From assembly GCF_022394535.1 (NCBI RefSeq), contig NZ_CP089414.1, positions 3,658,001 through 3,722,000 on the forward strand: DNA of 64,000 bases, read 5' to 3'. The notes beneath the pieces are model-generated. The model had not been told where the DNA came from. It ran no database searches and worked only from the letters and a program-made list of their open reading frames with translations. Origin of the DNA: Dyella terrae. Its GTDB lineage: Bacteria > Pseudomonadota > Gammaproteobacteria > Xanthomonadales > Rhodanobacteraceae. The position numbers and the translations under genes were made by a program. Position 1 is the stretch's first letter, and each line of letters starts with the position of its first letter. Positions 16,964 through 25,823 of the stretch are shown piece by piece.

Positions 16964-18664
16964 TTAGGCGCCCAGTTCCAGCGCGTTGGTCAGGTCGCCC
17001 GGCGGCGGGCCACCGGCGGCCACCATGGCCTCCTCGCGCATGGTCAGGCCGGGCAGCTTCTCCAGCCCGAAGCGGCGCGTGAGAAAGCGTGCGATGGAAC
17101 CGGTGTCGTAGATGGTGTGGTCCACGTAGCCCTTCTTCGCGAGCGGCGACACGATCAGGGCGGGAATGCGCGAACCCGGCCCCCAGCGATCGCCCTTGGG
17201 CGGTGCCACGTGGTCCCACCAGCCGCCGTTCTCGTCGACGGTGATGACGACCAGCGTGTGCTTCCACGCCGCCGAATTCTGCAATGCATGAACGATGGTC
17301 ATCACATGGCGGTCGCCCGCATCCACGTCCGAATAGCCGGCGTGCATGTTCAGGTCGCCCTCCGGCTTGTAGAAGCTCACGGCGGGCAGGCGGTTGGCCT
17401 CGATGTCGGCGAGGAAATGATTGGTCTTCGCCGTTTCACCCACGCCGGCATCGCGCAGGTGCTTTGCGCGCGCGGTGCTGCCGGGCGCAAAGCTCTTGAA
17501 GTAGTTCAGTGGCTGGTGGTGGATCTGGAAATTGGGGCGTTGCGGGAATTGGTGTTCGTCACCGTCGCCCTTGCCGTCCAGCGCGAGTTGCCACGCACCC
17601 GCATACCACGCCCAGTCCACATCCTTGGCGGACAGCATGTCACCGATGTTCTTGTGTACCTGCGGCGGCAGCGTGTTGGGGCTGTCTTCAGAGGCGAGAT
17701 CCTCGTCCTTGCCCGATTGCGTACTGCTCGGCTGATACGGCGGCATCATGGTATTCACCGCCCAGAAGTCGGGCGTGAGCTGGCTGCGCGACGCAAACTT
17801 CGGCCTGCCCTGCATGGCGCTGGCCGGCGATTCGCCGGACAGCTTCAAGCGCGGATCGTCCGGCTTACCGCTTTCGGTCACAGCAATGTTGAACTGCGCC
17901 GGGCTCTTGTCGGCATCCGGATAGAACGGTGGTTGCGCGGCGACCAGATACTGATGGTTGAGGAACGAACCACCAAACGCGCCCATAAACCAGTTGTCGC
18001 ACAGCGTGTATTGGCGGGCGAGCTGCCATAGGCGCAGATTGGCGGCGCTGTCGTCGTAGTGGCCCATCACCATGGCGCCGGTATCGCCCCACGCAACGAA
18101 GCCGTCGTTCTTGCCGCCATTGATCTGCCGCTGGTTCTCGTAGAACGCGTGCACCAAGTCGCGTGTCACCACGCCATGCGGCAAAGGCTCGCCGCTGCCG
18201 GTACGCAAGGCCCACGGCGCGTTCGGCAGGCCGGTGATGTCGTCCTGCATCACTTGGTAGGTGCGGTGGTTCACCGTCTGCTGGTGTGGGGCCAGGCCAT
18301 GCCAGATCGGCGGCAGGTTGGTGAGTAGCGAGCCGTCGCGGTCGCGCTGCTGGTATTCCTCGGGCTTGAGCGCGCTGAGCGGCTGCTCCACGCCGGGGAA
18401 GTTGGCAAACAGATTGTTGAAGCTGCGGTTCTCCAGATAGATCACCACCACTTTCTGAATCTGCTTGCGCAACGCTTCGTCGATCGCGGCGGGCGCCCCG
18501 GGCGAGGGTCCAGCCGCCTTGCTGGCGGCCATCGCCTCGGTGCCGCCTAACGCAAGTGCGGCGCCACCCAGCGCGAGGCCGCCCAGCAGGCGGCGTCGGG
18601 TGGGATCTACGGGTTGTTGTTCTTCAACGGTATCGGGGGAGTGCTGAGGCGGTAGCTTGGTCAC
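16964..18664 (-). CDS. Tat-exported phosphoesterase (phospholipase C/acid phosphatase family)
   Basis: 566-aa member of the PF04185 phosphoesterase family, which includes phospholipase C and AcpA acid phosphatases. A Tat-type signal is visible at about residues 23-46 (TRRRLLGGLALGGAALALGG). Metal and active-site motifs follow: VIYLENRSFNNLFANFPG near the start, the block DNWFMGAFGGSFLNHQ, HAGYSDVDAGDRH and VITVDENGGWWDHVAPP near the end. It acts in the periplasm or outside the cell on phosphate esters. Its start overlaps the stop of the upstream S10 gene by four bases, so the two are coupled. Confidence 0.88.
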   Translation of the reverse strand: MTKLPPQHSPDTVEEQQPVDPTRRRLLGGLALGGAALALGGTEAMAASKAAGPSPGAPAAIDEALRKQIQKVVVIYLENRSFNNLFANFPGVEQPLSALKPEEYQQRDRDGSLLTNLPPIWHGLAPHQQTVNHRTYQVMQDDITGLPNAPWALRTGSGEPLPHGVVTRDLVHAFYENQRQINGGKNDGFVAWGDTGAMVMGHYDDSAANLRLWQLARQYTLCDNWFMGAFGGSFLNHQYLVAAQPPFYPDADKSPAQFNIAVTESGKPDDPRLKLSGESPASAMQGRPKFASRSQLTPDFWAVNTMMPPYQPSSTQSGKDEDLASEDSPNTLPPQVHKNIGDMLSAKDVDWAWYAGAWQLALDGKGDGDEHQFPQRPNFQIHHQPLNYFKSFAPGSTARAKHLRDAGVGETAKTNHFLADIEANRLPAVSFYKPEGDLNMHAGYSDVDAGDRHVMTIVHALQNSAAWKHTLVVITVDENGGWWDHVAPPKGDRWGPGSRIPALIVSPLAKKGYVDHTIYDTGSIARFLTRRFGLEKLPGLTMREEAMVAAGGPPPGDLTNALELGA

Positions 18665-20226
18665 GGTGCTGCATCATCATAAAAACGGGATATGTCCGCC
18701 TTGGTCTCCTGCAGCGACGTCTGGTCGAGATAGATCATGTGACCCGATGGATAGAAGCCGTAGAAGACGTTCTTGCGTTCCGCCGGCTCCAGCCCAAGGT
18801 GGGTGAGGTCGAATTCGGTCGCGTAGAACGGCGTAGCCAGATCATAGTAACCGTTTGCCGAGAAGACCTTCAGGTGCGGGTTACGACGCATGGCGTCGCC
18901 CAGGTCGTCACCCACGTAGGTGGCCTGCAGCCAGCCGCCGTTCTTCTTGCGCTTCCAATCCCAGTTTTTGCCAATCGCTGCGTAGTTGTTGGGCAGGTAC
19001 GGGCGGTCGTCAGTGAACTTCAGTTCGGTCGCGGCGTACTGATTGAATGCCGCCACGTAGGCGCCGGTGATAGCGTCGCTGGCGGTATCGCCATCGGGGG
19101 TTTCGCCAGCAGCATCCGGATCGATGCCTTGGAAACGGCCGTCCAGACGTCCCACCGTCAGTCGCTGGTCGCGCAGCAGTTCCTTGCGGAACCGGCTCGG
19201 GCTGACACGCAGATTGGCTTCCTTGATGTACTGCGGCGAGATACCCAGATAGCGGCTCATCTGGTTGGCGACGCGGTCGACCTCGGCCGGGTCGATGGCA
19301 TCGCCCTTGGCGAGCGCCAGGGTGTAATCGCCCGAGGCGAAGCGGCGCACCTCGTCAAGGAAGGTTTTGATGTCGGCGGGCTTGTTCGGCACCTTGTTGT
19401 GGTACCACGCAATCGCCGCTTCGGTCGGCAGGTTCACGATGTAGCCGTGATCGATGCCCGGCGCGGCGACGGAAAAGTCGAGGATCGACGACATCAGGAT
19501 GACGCCGTTGAACTCCATGCCGGCGTCCTGCAGCGACTTCACCAGCACGGCGGAGCGCGTAGTGCCGTAGCTTTCGCCGAACAGGAACTTGGGCGAATTC
19601 CAGCGGTTGTTCACGCTCACGTAGCGGCTGATGAACTTAGTGAACGCATCGGCGTCCTGGTCCACGCCCCACACGTCCTTGCCGTCGGTCTTGCCGACCA
19701 GGCGTGAGTAGCCGGTGCCTGGTGCATCGATGAAGACCAGGTCGCTCTTGTCCAGCAGACTCTGGTCGTTTGGCACCCAGTGATAGGGCGCAGGCGGAAT
19801 CGGCTTGTCGCCATCGTTGGCCACGCGCACCGGGCCAAACGAGCCCATGTGCAGCCACATTGACGACGAACCCGGGCCGCCGTTGTAGAAGAACGTCACC
19901 GGACGTTTGCTGTTCTTGCCGCCGTCGGCCGTGTAAGCGACGTAGAAGAAGCTCACCGTCGGCTTGCCCTTGTCGTCACGAATGGTGAGGCGGCCGGCGG
20001 TGGCGGTGTAGCTGATGCTGCGGTTGCCCACGCGCACGCTGTGCTTCGTCACTGACGTCGTTTCGGGTGGCGCGGGTTGGCTATTGTCGTCGGCGTTCTT
20101 GTCTTTGTCCTTGTCACCCTGCTCGGACTTGGACGCGTCCTTCGGTGTATCGGCGGCGTGCAGCGGCAAAGTACCCAGCGCAAGAATCGTGGCGAGGGCG
20201 AGCGAAGCAAATGAAAGCTGGCGCAT
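18661..20226 (-). CDS. S10 family serine carboxypeptidase (copy 1)
   Basis: 521-aa exported serine carboxypeptidase-like protein. It has a signal peptide (LATILALGTLPLHA), a Lys/Asp-rich linker, then the S10 core: FFYNGGPGSSSMWLHMGSFGP (oxyanion region), DAPGTGYSRL, the nucleophile in GESYGTTRS, an aspartate in ANGYYDLATPF and the histidine in YPSGHMIYL. It is a paralogue of the gene immediately upstream, with the same motifs in the same order, so the pair arose by tandem duplication. The downstream phosphoesterase gene starts inside its last codons. Confidence 0.9.
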   Translation of the reverse strand: MRQLSFASLALATILALGTLPLHAADTPKDASKSEQGDKDKDKNADDNSQPAPPETTSVTKHSVRVGNRSISYTATAGRLTIRDDKGKPTVSFFYVAYTADGGKNSKRPVTFFYNGGPGSSSMWLHMGSFGPVRVANDGDKPIPPAPYHWVPNDQSLLDKSDLVFIDAPGTGYSRLVGKTDGKDVWGVDQDADAFTKFISRYVSVNNRWNSPKFLFGESYGTTRSAVLVKSLQDAGMEFNGVILMSSILDFSVAAPGIDHGYIVNLPTEAAIAWYHNKVPNKPADIKTFLDEVRRFASGDYTLALAKGDAIDPAEVDRVANQMSRYLGISPQYIKEANLRVSPSRFRKELLRDQRLTVGRLDGRFQGIDPDAAGETPDGDTASDAITGAYVAAFNQYAATELKFTDDRPYLPNNYAAIGKNWDWKRKKNGGWLQATYVGDDLGDAMRRNPHLKVFSANGYYDLATPFYATEFDLTHLGLEPAERKNVFYGFYPSGHMIYLDQTSLQETKADISRFYDDAAP

Positions 20227-20247
20227 GTCAGTCGTCTCCGGTGGGGA

Positions 20248-21792
20248 TCAGGAGTGGGTGGTGGCGTCGTAGTAGCGTGCCAGGTCGCCCTTGAGCTGCT
20301 GCAGCGCTTCAGTGTTGAGATAAATCATGTGGCCCGACGGGTAGTACAGGAAATGCACGTTGTTGCGGAGCGATGGCTCCAGGTTCATGTGCGAGATGTC
20401 GTACTCGGTGATGAAGAACGGCGTAGCGAAATCGTAGTAACCGTTGATCGACAGCAGTTGCAGGTTCGGGTTGGTGCGCATGGCGTGCGCGAGATCACCC
20501 GCGACATAGGCGGTCTGCAGCGGACGTTTGATGCCCGCGGCCTGATGCTTCCAATCCCACGCTTTGCCGATGTCGCCGAAGGTCGGGCGGTATTCGAGGT
20601 CACTGTGGTAATTGAGCTGGTTGCTCACGTAATCATGGAACGCAGTGACAAAGGCACCGCTGATGCCGGTGTCGGACGCATCGTAGTCCGGCGTTTCGCC
20701 GGCGGAATCCTCGTCTACACCTTCGAATCGCGCGTCGTAGCGGCCAATGGTGCGACGCTCATTGCGCAGCAGCTCCTTGCGGAAGCGCGAAGGGTCGACG
20801 CGCAAGTTCGCTTCCTTGATGTACTCGGCGGAAAGGCCGGTAAACGCCGCAAGCTGGCGTGCCACCGCATCCGCTTCGGCGGGCGGTACGTCCTGCCCCT
20901 TGGCGAGCGCCGTGGCATATGGGCCGCGCGCGAAAGCGCGGACCTGGTCGAGATAAGTCTTCAGATCGGCTGGCTTGTTCGCCAGCTTGTTGTGATACCA
21001 CGCGGCCGCGGCGTAGCTCGGCACGTAGCCGATATACATCTCGTCGTAGCCGGGGTTGCGCACGCCGTAGTTGAGGATGGACGACATGATGATCACGCCG
21101 TTGAGCGACATGCCCTTGTCCTGCAGCGCGTCGGCCAGCGCGCCGGAGCGCGTGGTGCCATAGCTTTCACCGTAGAGGAACTTGGGCGAATTCCAGCGAT
21201 TATTGATGGTCACGTAGCGCTGGATGGCGCGCGAGAACGCTGATACGTCCTGATCCACGCCCCAGAAATCCTTGCCTTCGTTTTTGCCGAGCGGACGCGA
21301 ATAACCCGTGCCCACCGCATCGATAAAGACCAGGTCGGTCTTGTCGAGCAGGCTGTCGCTGTTCGGTACCAGCTTGTACGGCGCGGGCGCAGTGGCCGCA
21401 GGGCTGGCGGTAGCGATACGCACCGGGCCAAACGAACCCATGTGCAGCCACATCGACGACGAGCCGGGGCCGCCGTTATAGAGGAAGGTGACCGGGCGCT
21501 TCTCCGGCTTGCCGGTGTCCACCGTATAGGCCACGTAGAACACGCTGGCCTGTGGCTCACCCTTGTCGTCGCGGATGATCACCGTGCCTGCCGTGGCGGT
21601 GTACGACACCGATCGGCCGTTGACGCTCACACTGTGCTTGGTGCGCACCGCCGTCTCGGTACTGGGGGCCTGGATGTCCTCGTCCTTGCTGGCAGCGGCC
21701 TTCTTGTCGGGCGGCGCATCCTTGGCCAGGGTCATGGAACACGGCGACAGCACAAGGCTGCCGGCCATCAGCAAGGTCAAAAGGCGACGCAT
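20248..21792 (-). CDS. S10 family serine carboxypeptidase (copy 2)
   Basis: 514-aa paralogue of the next gene, with a signal peptide (LLTLLMAGSLVLSPCSMTLA) and all S10 motifs: FLYNGGPGSSSMWLHMGSFGP, DAVGTGYSRP, GESYGTTRSG, INGYYDFATPF and YPSGHMIYL. The catalytic Ser, Asp and His are all present, so both copies look active. Copy 1 follows 21 bases after it. The differing linkers and substrate-pocket regions suggest different specificity, but this cannot be read directly. Confidence 0.9.
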   Translation of the reverse strand: MRRLLTLLMAGSLVLSPCSMTLAKDAPPDKKAAASKDEDIQAPSTETAVRTKHSVSVNGRSVSYTATAGTVIIRDDKGEPQASVFYVAYTVDTGKPEKRPVTFLYNGGPGSSSMWLHMGSFGPVRIATASPAATAPAPYKLVPNSDSLLDKTDLVFIDAVGTGYSRPLGKNEGKDFWGVDQDVSAFSRAIQRYVTINNRWNSPKFLYGESYGTTRSGALADALQDKGMSLNGVIIMSSILNYGVRNPGYDEMYIGYVPSYAAAAWYHNKLANKPADLKTYLDQVRAFARGPYATALAKGQDVPPAEADAVARQLAAFTGLSAEYIKEANLRVDPSRFRKELLRNERRTIGRYDARFEGVDEDSAGETPDYDASDTGISGAFVTAFHDYVSNQLNYHSDLEYRPTFGDIGKAWDWKHQAAGIKRPLQTAYVAGDLAHAMRTNPNLQLLSINGYYDFATPFFITEYDISHMNLEPSLRNNVHFLYYPSGHMIYLNTEALQQLKGDLARYYDATTHS

Positions 21793-21944
21793 GGAACTCC
21801 CCAGGGCTTTGGATCGATGTAAGCCCGAGTATGCGTAGGAAGGCCGACGGATGACCGTGACAAAAGTACTGGGAGACTTGCTTTTGACTGACGAAAATTT
21901 GCCGAGGTAGCATCACCGCAAGATCAAACGCAGGGAGCGCGGGG

Positions 21945-22655
21945 ATGAGGCCATGGATCGTGCCGGTGCTGCTTGCAGCGGTTTCTTGCGGTATGGCGCG
22001 GGCGGAGGAGGGCGATGTGCCGGCGCGAGTAGCGGCTTCCTGCCCGGCAGCGGCGGCCTGGATAAAGGCTAATGCCGTGCAGCAGGCCAAGAGCCGTGAC
22101 GGCGGTCGTACGTTCTCCGAGCCCGCGTTGCGTACTGCATTGCAGCAGCATGCCGACCGGGACCAGCAGGTACGCGATGCATTGATAGCCGTTGGCATGG
22201 ACATGGACAGCAAGGAAGCGAAGGCCGTGCAGCAGGTCGATGCGACCAACCTCGCCTGGCTCAAGAGCGTGATCGCTCGCTCGGGTTTCCCCACGCCGGA
22301 GCAAGTCGGCATACAGGGCGTCACCAACGCCTGGCTGCTCGTGCAGCATGCAGATAGCGATCCGGCGTTTCAGTCGCACGTGCTTGGCCTGCTCGAACCT
22401 CGCGCGCACGACGGCACGATTCGCCCCTCGGATTACGCCATGCTGGTCGATCGCGTGCGTACTAACCAGGGCAAGCCGCAGCTCTATGGTTCCCAGTTCG
22501 TTGGTGACGCCGCGAAGCCCAGCGACATGCATCTATCGCCGGTGGAAGACCCGGCGCATCTGGAAGAACGGCGCGCGCGCATGGGCCTGATGCCCATGCA
22601 TGACTACGAGTGCGCGCTGCGCGCGATGTACGCGACCGACTCCGCCCCGAAGTAG
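21945..22655 (+). CDS. Secreted DUF6624-like protein
   Basis: 236-aa protein with a signal peptide (VPVLLAAVSCGMARA). The mature sequence (QVDATNLAWLKSVIARSGFPT, WLLVQHADSDPAFQ, LVDRVRTNQGKPQLYGSQF) matches the DUF6624 pattern as I remember it. No function is established. It is divergent from the S10 pair, and the 152-base gap presumably holds promoters for both directions. Confidence 0.7.
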   Translation: MRPWIVPVLLAAVSCGMARAEEGDVPARVAASCPAAAAWIKANAVQQAKSRDGGRTFSEPALRTALQQHADRDQQVRDALIAVGMDMDSKEAKAVQQVDATNLAWLKSVIARSGFPTPEQVGIQGVTNAWLLVQHADSDPAFQSHVLGLLEPRAHDGTIRPSDYAMLVDRVRTNQGKPQLYGSQFVGDAAKPSDMHLSPVEDPAHLEERRARMGLMPMHDYECALRAMYATDSAPK

Positions 22656-22852
22656 AGCCGCCACCATCCCTGACGATGCGGCGGCTCGTGTCGATCCGTG
22701 GTCATTGCTTGCGCTTGGGCCCCTGTGGAGGGCCGGTCCTGCCGTGATAGGAGCGGTGCATTCTGCCTCCGTTTCGGTATCACCAATGGTCTAGCGACAG
22801 CCGCAAGCCGCCTGCCAATACTTCAGGGTGCCATCTGGACACGGAGAGGGCG

Positions 22853-23269
22853 ATGAGCGACATCCGGGATTTCGACGTGGACCTCGGCATCCATGATCGC
22901 TATGTGGCGTTTAGCGCGGAGGTCGTTCGACTTTCACTGTTGGCGCCGGTGGTACTCGCTTTCTTCGCCACTTATCTGCAAAAGACCGCAGATCATGGCC
23001 AGGATGCGTTCAAGCAAGCGTCGTCGTCGTTCGAGTGGTGCTTCATCTTCATGGCGCTGGCCGTCGGTTGCGGACTGGCCCATCGCTTCTTCGCGATCGA
23101 GTTTCTGCAATGGGTGGTAGAGAAGAAGCGGGGAATCGAACCCAGCAAGGCGCACGGTCACTTTCTGAGCGTGGCTTCCACACTCAGCATTATCGCCACA
23201 CCGTCACTGCTCGCCGTCGCCGCGTGGTTCTTGCTGCAGGCGGTACGCGACGTATTCAAAACGTTGTGA
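22853..23269 (+). CDS. Hypothetical integral membrane protein
   Basis: 138-aa protein not recognised as a named family. It has three predicted membrane segments at about residues 27-43, 60-78 and 108-128 and short charged loops. It is preceded by GGAGAGGGCG just before the ATG. It lies about 110 bases upstream of the phosphoesterase gene on the same strand; a functional link is possible but unsupported. Confidence 0.6.
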   Translation: MSDIRDFDVDLGIHDRYVAFSAEVVRLSLLAPVVLAFFATYLQKTADHGQDAFKQASSSFEWCFIFMALAVGCGLAHRFFAIEFLQWVVEKKRGIEPSKAHGHFLSVASTLSIIATPSLLAVAAWFLLQAVRDVFKTL

Positions 23270-23379
23270 GCTGAATGCGCCAGCATGGACGCGCCGAAGC
23301 AAGGAAAGCGGTCGTCACCCTGTCAGCAAGAGAGGCGCCCGGATACGCATCGTACAGCGCTATCGATTAGGAGCCATGC

Positions 23380-24864
23380 ATGCCTGCGTCCATCAAGCAC
23401 GTCTTCGTACTCATGTTGGAAAATCGCTCGTTCGATCACATGCTCGGCTATCTGCCCGGCGTGGATGGCGTAAAGACGGGGATGAGCAATCCGGACCCTT
23501 CGGCTTCACCTCTGCCACCGGTGCAAGCCAGCAATGGAGCAACGGATCGGCCGGCGTCGGACCCAGGCCACGAATTCGAAAACGTCTGGCAGCAGCTCTA
23601 TTCGACGCCGCCGCCGGACGGCTTTACCGGAGACTCCTCGGCGGTACCGACGATGCAGGGATTCGTGGCGAGCGGCGGCCCGGAGACGATGGCGTGTTTC
23701 ACCCAAGCCGGCGTGCCTGTGCTCACGCAGCTTGCGCAGTTGTTTACCGTGTTCGACAACTGGCACTCATCCATGCCCGGTCCCACGTGGCCGAACCGGT
23801 TCTTTGTGCACGCGGGTTCGTCCGGCGGGCTGACGAACAGTCCGAGTGCACTGACGTCGCTTGCGGGGGTCACCCTTGCTGAGGCGGCCTTCAGTTTCGA
23901 AAATGGATCCATCTACGACCGCCTCGACGACAAAGGCCTGTCGTGGCGGGTCTTCCATGGCGACGCATTGCCTCAGGTGCTGGCGGTCAAACGTCATGTC
24001 ATGCCGTTCATCGACAACAGTGCGAACTTTGCATCCATCAGTCCCGATAGTTCGGACGACGCTTTCGCCGCCCAACTCCAATCCGGTCAGTACGACGTCG
24101 CGTACACCTTCATCGAGCCCGACTACAGCATTCTGACCAACATGTACGGCGGCAACTCCCAGCATCCCAAGGGCAATATCTCCAGCGGAGAAGCGTTGAT
24201 CAAGTACGTCTACGAGACCATCCGCAATTCGCCCGTGTGGGTAGAGTCACTGCTATTGATCACCTACGACGAACATGGCGGATTCTTCGACCACGTCATT
24301 CCGCCAACATGTGACGCCCCGGGTGATGCGGACTTGAATTCGGGGCACGCCTCCGATCCGTATCCCTTCGACTTCCGCCGCTATGGTGTTCGCGTGCCGG
24401 CCGTGCTGGTGTCGCCGTGGGTCGATGCAGGTTTGAACCATGATCTTTTTGATCACACCTCCGTGCTGAAAACATTGGAGATGCTCTTCCAGCTCAATGC
24501 GCTGACTGATCGCGATGCCGGGGCAGCTTCTCTCCTGCCATTGCTCACGCGTACGGACCCCAGGGTGAGCGACATGCAGGCACCGACGAAACTCAACGCC
24601 CCAGCTCTTCAGGCCATGGCGGCAGCATCCGTTCCTATTGATCCTGACGCTGCACCCGATCCGGCGCTGGCGGGCTTCACCCGTATTGCTGCGAGCCTCG
24701 ACATCGGCCTGACACACAGTCAGGCGCCGCAAGCCGCGCCACTCGTGCTGGAGCAGATTCGTCTGCCGGAAACCTCGGTAAAGACCACTAAGCAGAGTCT
24801 GGACTACATCCAGGGCGTGCTGGATCGCCTGAATCAGCATCGCGCGTCTATTGCCCGCCACTGA
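23380..24864 (+). CDS. Phosphoesterase family protein lacking a signal peptide
   Basis: 494-aa PF04185 phosphoesterase. The N-terminal motif HVFVLMLENRSFDHMLGYLPG and the late motif LITYDEHGGFFDHVIPP, both metal-site segments, are intact. The protein begins directly with the catalytic domain, and no Tat or Sec signal can be seen, unlike the paralogue at 16964-18664. An AGGAG sits seven bases before the chosen ATG, which supports this start. It could be cytoplasmic, exported by another route or non-classically secreted. A strong terminator follows. Confidence 0.85.
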   Translation: MPASIKHVFVLMLENRSFDHMLGYLPGVDGVKTGMSNPDPSASPLPPVQASNGATDRPASDPGHEFENVWQQLYSTPPPDGFTGDSSAVPTMQGFVASGGPETMACFTQAGVPVLTQLAQLFTVFDNWHSSMPGPTWPNRFFVHAGSSGGLTNSPSALTSLAGVTLAEAAFSFENGSIYDRLDDKGLSWRVFHGDALPQVLAVKRHVMPFIDNSANFASISPDSSDDAFAAQLQSGQYDVAYTFIEPDYSILTNMYGGNSQHPKGNISSGEALIKYVYETIRNSPVWVESLLLITYDEHGGFFDHVIPPTCDAPGDADLNSGHASDPYPFDFRRYGVRVPAVLVSPWVDAGLNHDLFDHTSVLKTLEMLFQLNALTDRDAGAASLLPLLTRTDPRVSDMQAPTKLNAPALQAMAAASVPIDPDAAPDPALAGFTRIAASLDIGLTHSQAPQAAPLVLEQIRLPETSVKTTKQSLDYIQGVLDRLNQHRASIARH

Positions 24865-24887
24865 CGCCATCGGAAGCGCCAAAAACA

Positions 24888-24919
24888 AAACCGCCGCGTC
24901 GGCAAGACAGCGGCGGTTT
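24888..24919. terminator. Bidirectional rho-independent terminator
   Basis: The arms AAACCGCCGC (24888-24897) and GCGGCGGTTT (24910-24919) are exact reverse complements around a 12-base loop, with an A-run before the stem and a short T-run ending it. It sits between the convergent phosphoesterase and DUF2968 genes and can serve both. Confidence 0.8.
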
Positions 24920-24944
24920 CGTGGACCAGCTTATCGCCGACGAA

Positions 24945-25688
24945 TCAGGGCGTAGCGGGTGGCTGCTGTTGCGGCTGCGTCGTCGGCGTGGCGGTGGTGC
25001 TTGCCGGTGGGGGAGCCGGTGTGGGCAGCACCAGCGCCGGGTTGGCCTGCACGGCTTCCAGTGCGCGGATCTGCTGCTTCACCGCATCGAGCTGCGCATT
25101 GGTGTTGTGCAGATCGCTACTAAGCGTGACGGCCTGCTGGCGCGACTGTTCCTGCGCCTCGGCCACCTGGCGGGCCTGTTGTTGCTGGTTGTTCGCATCC
25201 TGCTGCAGGCTACGCAGCTTGGCTTCGTTCACCGAGATCATGTGCTCGGCGTACTTGTTGCCGGCATCCAGGCGCAAGGTGTCGATTTCGACCTGGCCCA
25301 GCGTCTGCGTCTGCGCCACAAAGGTGCGGTAAAGGCTTTCGGCATCATCGAAGGAGTCTGTCTGCATCACGCGCCAGAACTCCTTGCCGTGAAACAGCAC
25401 CACGTAATAGCCCAGCGTTTCCGGACGGAACAGCAGGCTTGCACCGTAGGTGCTGTTGTACGTCGTGCGTATTTCGGTGAGCTGGTGGTTATCGATCAGC
25501 TGACGCAGGCTCTCGACCGTATTCAACGGCACCCTGGGCGGCGTGGCGGCCGGAGCGGCCACCGCCTGGGGCATCGGGTTGTTGGCCGTGGCGGGTGCGC
25601 TGGCGCAGGCCGACGTGGCCATGAGGACCATGGTGCCCATGGCGAACAGCACACATCGTGGGCTCGCGCTGCGAGTCAAAGCCTTCAT
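24945..25688 (-). CDS. DUF2968-like protein with C-terminal coiled coil
   Basis: 247-aa exported protein. The N-terminus has a signal segment (VLFAMGTMVLMATSACASA) whose cysteine might be a lipidation site, although the lipobox is imperfect. The middle (TVESLRQLIDNHQLTEIRTT, YYVVLFHGKEFWRVMQ) matches DUF2968. Residues about 150-215 form a Gln-rich coiled coil, and the tail is Pro/Thr-rich. The ATG at 25688 is chosen for the signal segment and an AGGGGAAAG upstream. It lies downstream of tadG on the same strand, 135 bases away, so it may be an accessory gene of the pilus locus or independent. Confidence 0.65.
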   Translation of the reverse strand: MKALTRSASPRCVLFAMGTMVLMATSACASAPATANNPMPQAVAAPAATPPRVPLNTVESLRQLIDNHQLTEIRTTYNSTYGASLLFRPETLGYYVVLFHGKEFWRVMQTDSFDDAESLYRTFVAQTQTLGQVEIDTLRLDAGNKYAEHMISVNEAKLRSLQQDANNQQQQARQVAEAQEQSRQQAVTLSSDLHNTNAQLDAVKQQIRALEAVQANPALVLPTPAPPPASTTATPTTQPQQQPPATP

Positions 25689-25823
25689 CCCGTCTTTCCC
25701 CTCTGATCGTGGTCGGCCCCGGGGCGCGCTTGGGCGCGCACTCCCTCCATGGCCGGGCCATCCGGGACAGTCTAAGGGTCTGCCCGGGGCGGTCAAGGGG
25801 CGGCGGCTTACAACGGGCGCCAA

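Noticed and set aside
16839..17267. N-terminal extension of the EF-hand open frame to 247 residues
   Set aside because: The upstream part is antisense-like Arg/His-rich sequence within the phosphoesterase gene; the start at 16838 gives a signal peptide and has a ribosome-binding site.
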